Shown here: positions 63,891 through 64,000 of the stretch, in pieces
Layout: every line of letters begins with the position of its first letter
Numbering within the stretch: the stretch's first letter is position 1
Assembly (NCBI RefSeq): GCF_003362725.1
Contig: NZ_QKTV01000009.1
Location: 62,001 to 126,000, forward strand
Reading direction: 5' to 3'
Length of the DNA stretch: 64,000 nucleotides
DNA from: Winogradskyella aurantiaca
Lineage (GTDB): Bacteria; Bacteroidota; Bacteroidia; Flavobacteriales; Flavobacteriaceae
Notes under the pieces: model-generated
The model's database searches: none
The model's input: only the letters and a program-made list of their open reading frames with translations
Told to the model about the DNA's origin: nothing
Translations under genes and position numbers: made by a program

Positions 63891-64000
63891 TTAACGCCGT
63901 TTGCGTCGCGGAAATTGCTCTTTAGCTTCAAAGGTCTTTCTAGAATCGCTAATCAGCTCACTTAAGACTTTGAACTCAGAATTGCTTAACTCGCGATATT
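63891..64000 (-). CDS. C-terminal fragment of a gene cut by the window edge
   Basis: Reading left from the right edge, a frame of 35 full codons ends in TAA at 63893-63891. The visible residues are YRELSNSEFKVLSELISDSR, then KTFEAKEQF and a basic tail PRRKRR. The other two frames close quickly. I do not recognise the family; a basic, helical C-terminus is all that can be said. It reads in the same direction as the secreted-protein gene, 72 nt before that gene's start. Confidence 0.5.
   Translation of the reverse strand, partial: YRELSNSEFKVLSELISDSRKTFEAKEQFPRRKRR

Overview
The window is a chromosomal segment of a marine-type member of the Bacteroidota, most likely Flavobacteriaceae. The evidence is AT-rich DNA, a SusC/SusD pair, a type IX secretion sorting tail, promoters of the TTG-N19-TAnnTTTG type, few Shine-Dalgarno sequences, and a proteorhodopsin gene next to a blh retinal-forming dioxygenase. 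I see no prophage, insertion sequence, CRISPR array, tRNA or rRNA.

Layout. 1-7.1 kb: housekeeping and repair genes (PaiB-like fragment, DUF1569, radC, a deacetylase-like protein, a YjjG-type HAD phosphatase, a secreted protein, rarA, rhomboid, a SpoU methyltransferase). 7.1-13.1 kb: a leftward susC-susD-lipoprotein uptake operon ending at a perfect 15-bp terminator hairpin. 13.1-13.8 kb: a non-coding stretch. 13.8-17.2 kb: an aryl-sulfate sulfotransferase-like secreted protein and an Omp85-type barrel. 17.3-34.6 kb: an uninterrupted str/S10/spc/alpha ribosomal supercluster (rpsL to rplQ, with secY, infA, rpmJ and rpoA) read from one clear promoter. 34.6-41.3 kb: carA, eno, a GT5 glycogen synthase, citrate synthase and a DDAH-like enzyme, mostly separate units with strong terminators. 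41.3-46.1 kb: a leftward rsfS-ftsH-LUD-cdsA-psd-ACBP run. 46.2-54.2 kb: birA, pyrE, a Nudix hydrolase, an M14 peptidase, ctlX, a nonsense-interrupted CpcT/CpeT-like gene and a TPR histidine kinase. 54.5-54.9 kb: a second nonsense-interrupted gene (VOC family). 55.0-60.9 kb: argS, proteorhodopsin, blh, ffh and folD. 60.9-64 kb: an esterase-like lipoprotein, a VOC protein, a secreted protein and a truncated gene at the edge.

How the genes work together. The ribosomal cluster supplies most 30S/50S proteins, EF-G, IF-1, the RNA polymerase alpha subunit and the SecY channel. Every gap longer than about 60 nt inside it carries a stem-loop. The rpsJ-rplC gap also has two mutually exclusive pairings and a purine-rich internal-loop module, which resembles a ribosomal-protein leader. 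Proteorhodopsin and Blh are divergently transcribed and together give a light-driven proton pump with its retinal; the earlier carotenoid genes are not in the window. cdsA, psd and the acyl-CoA-binding protein are phospholipid genes placed downstream of ftsH. Two genes, 3 kb apart, each appear broken by a single in-frame stop.
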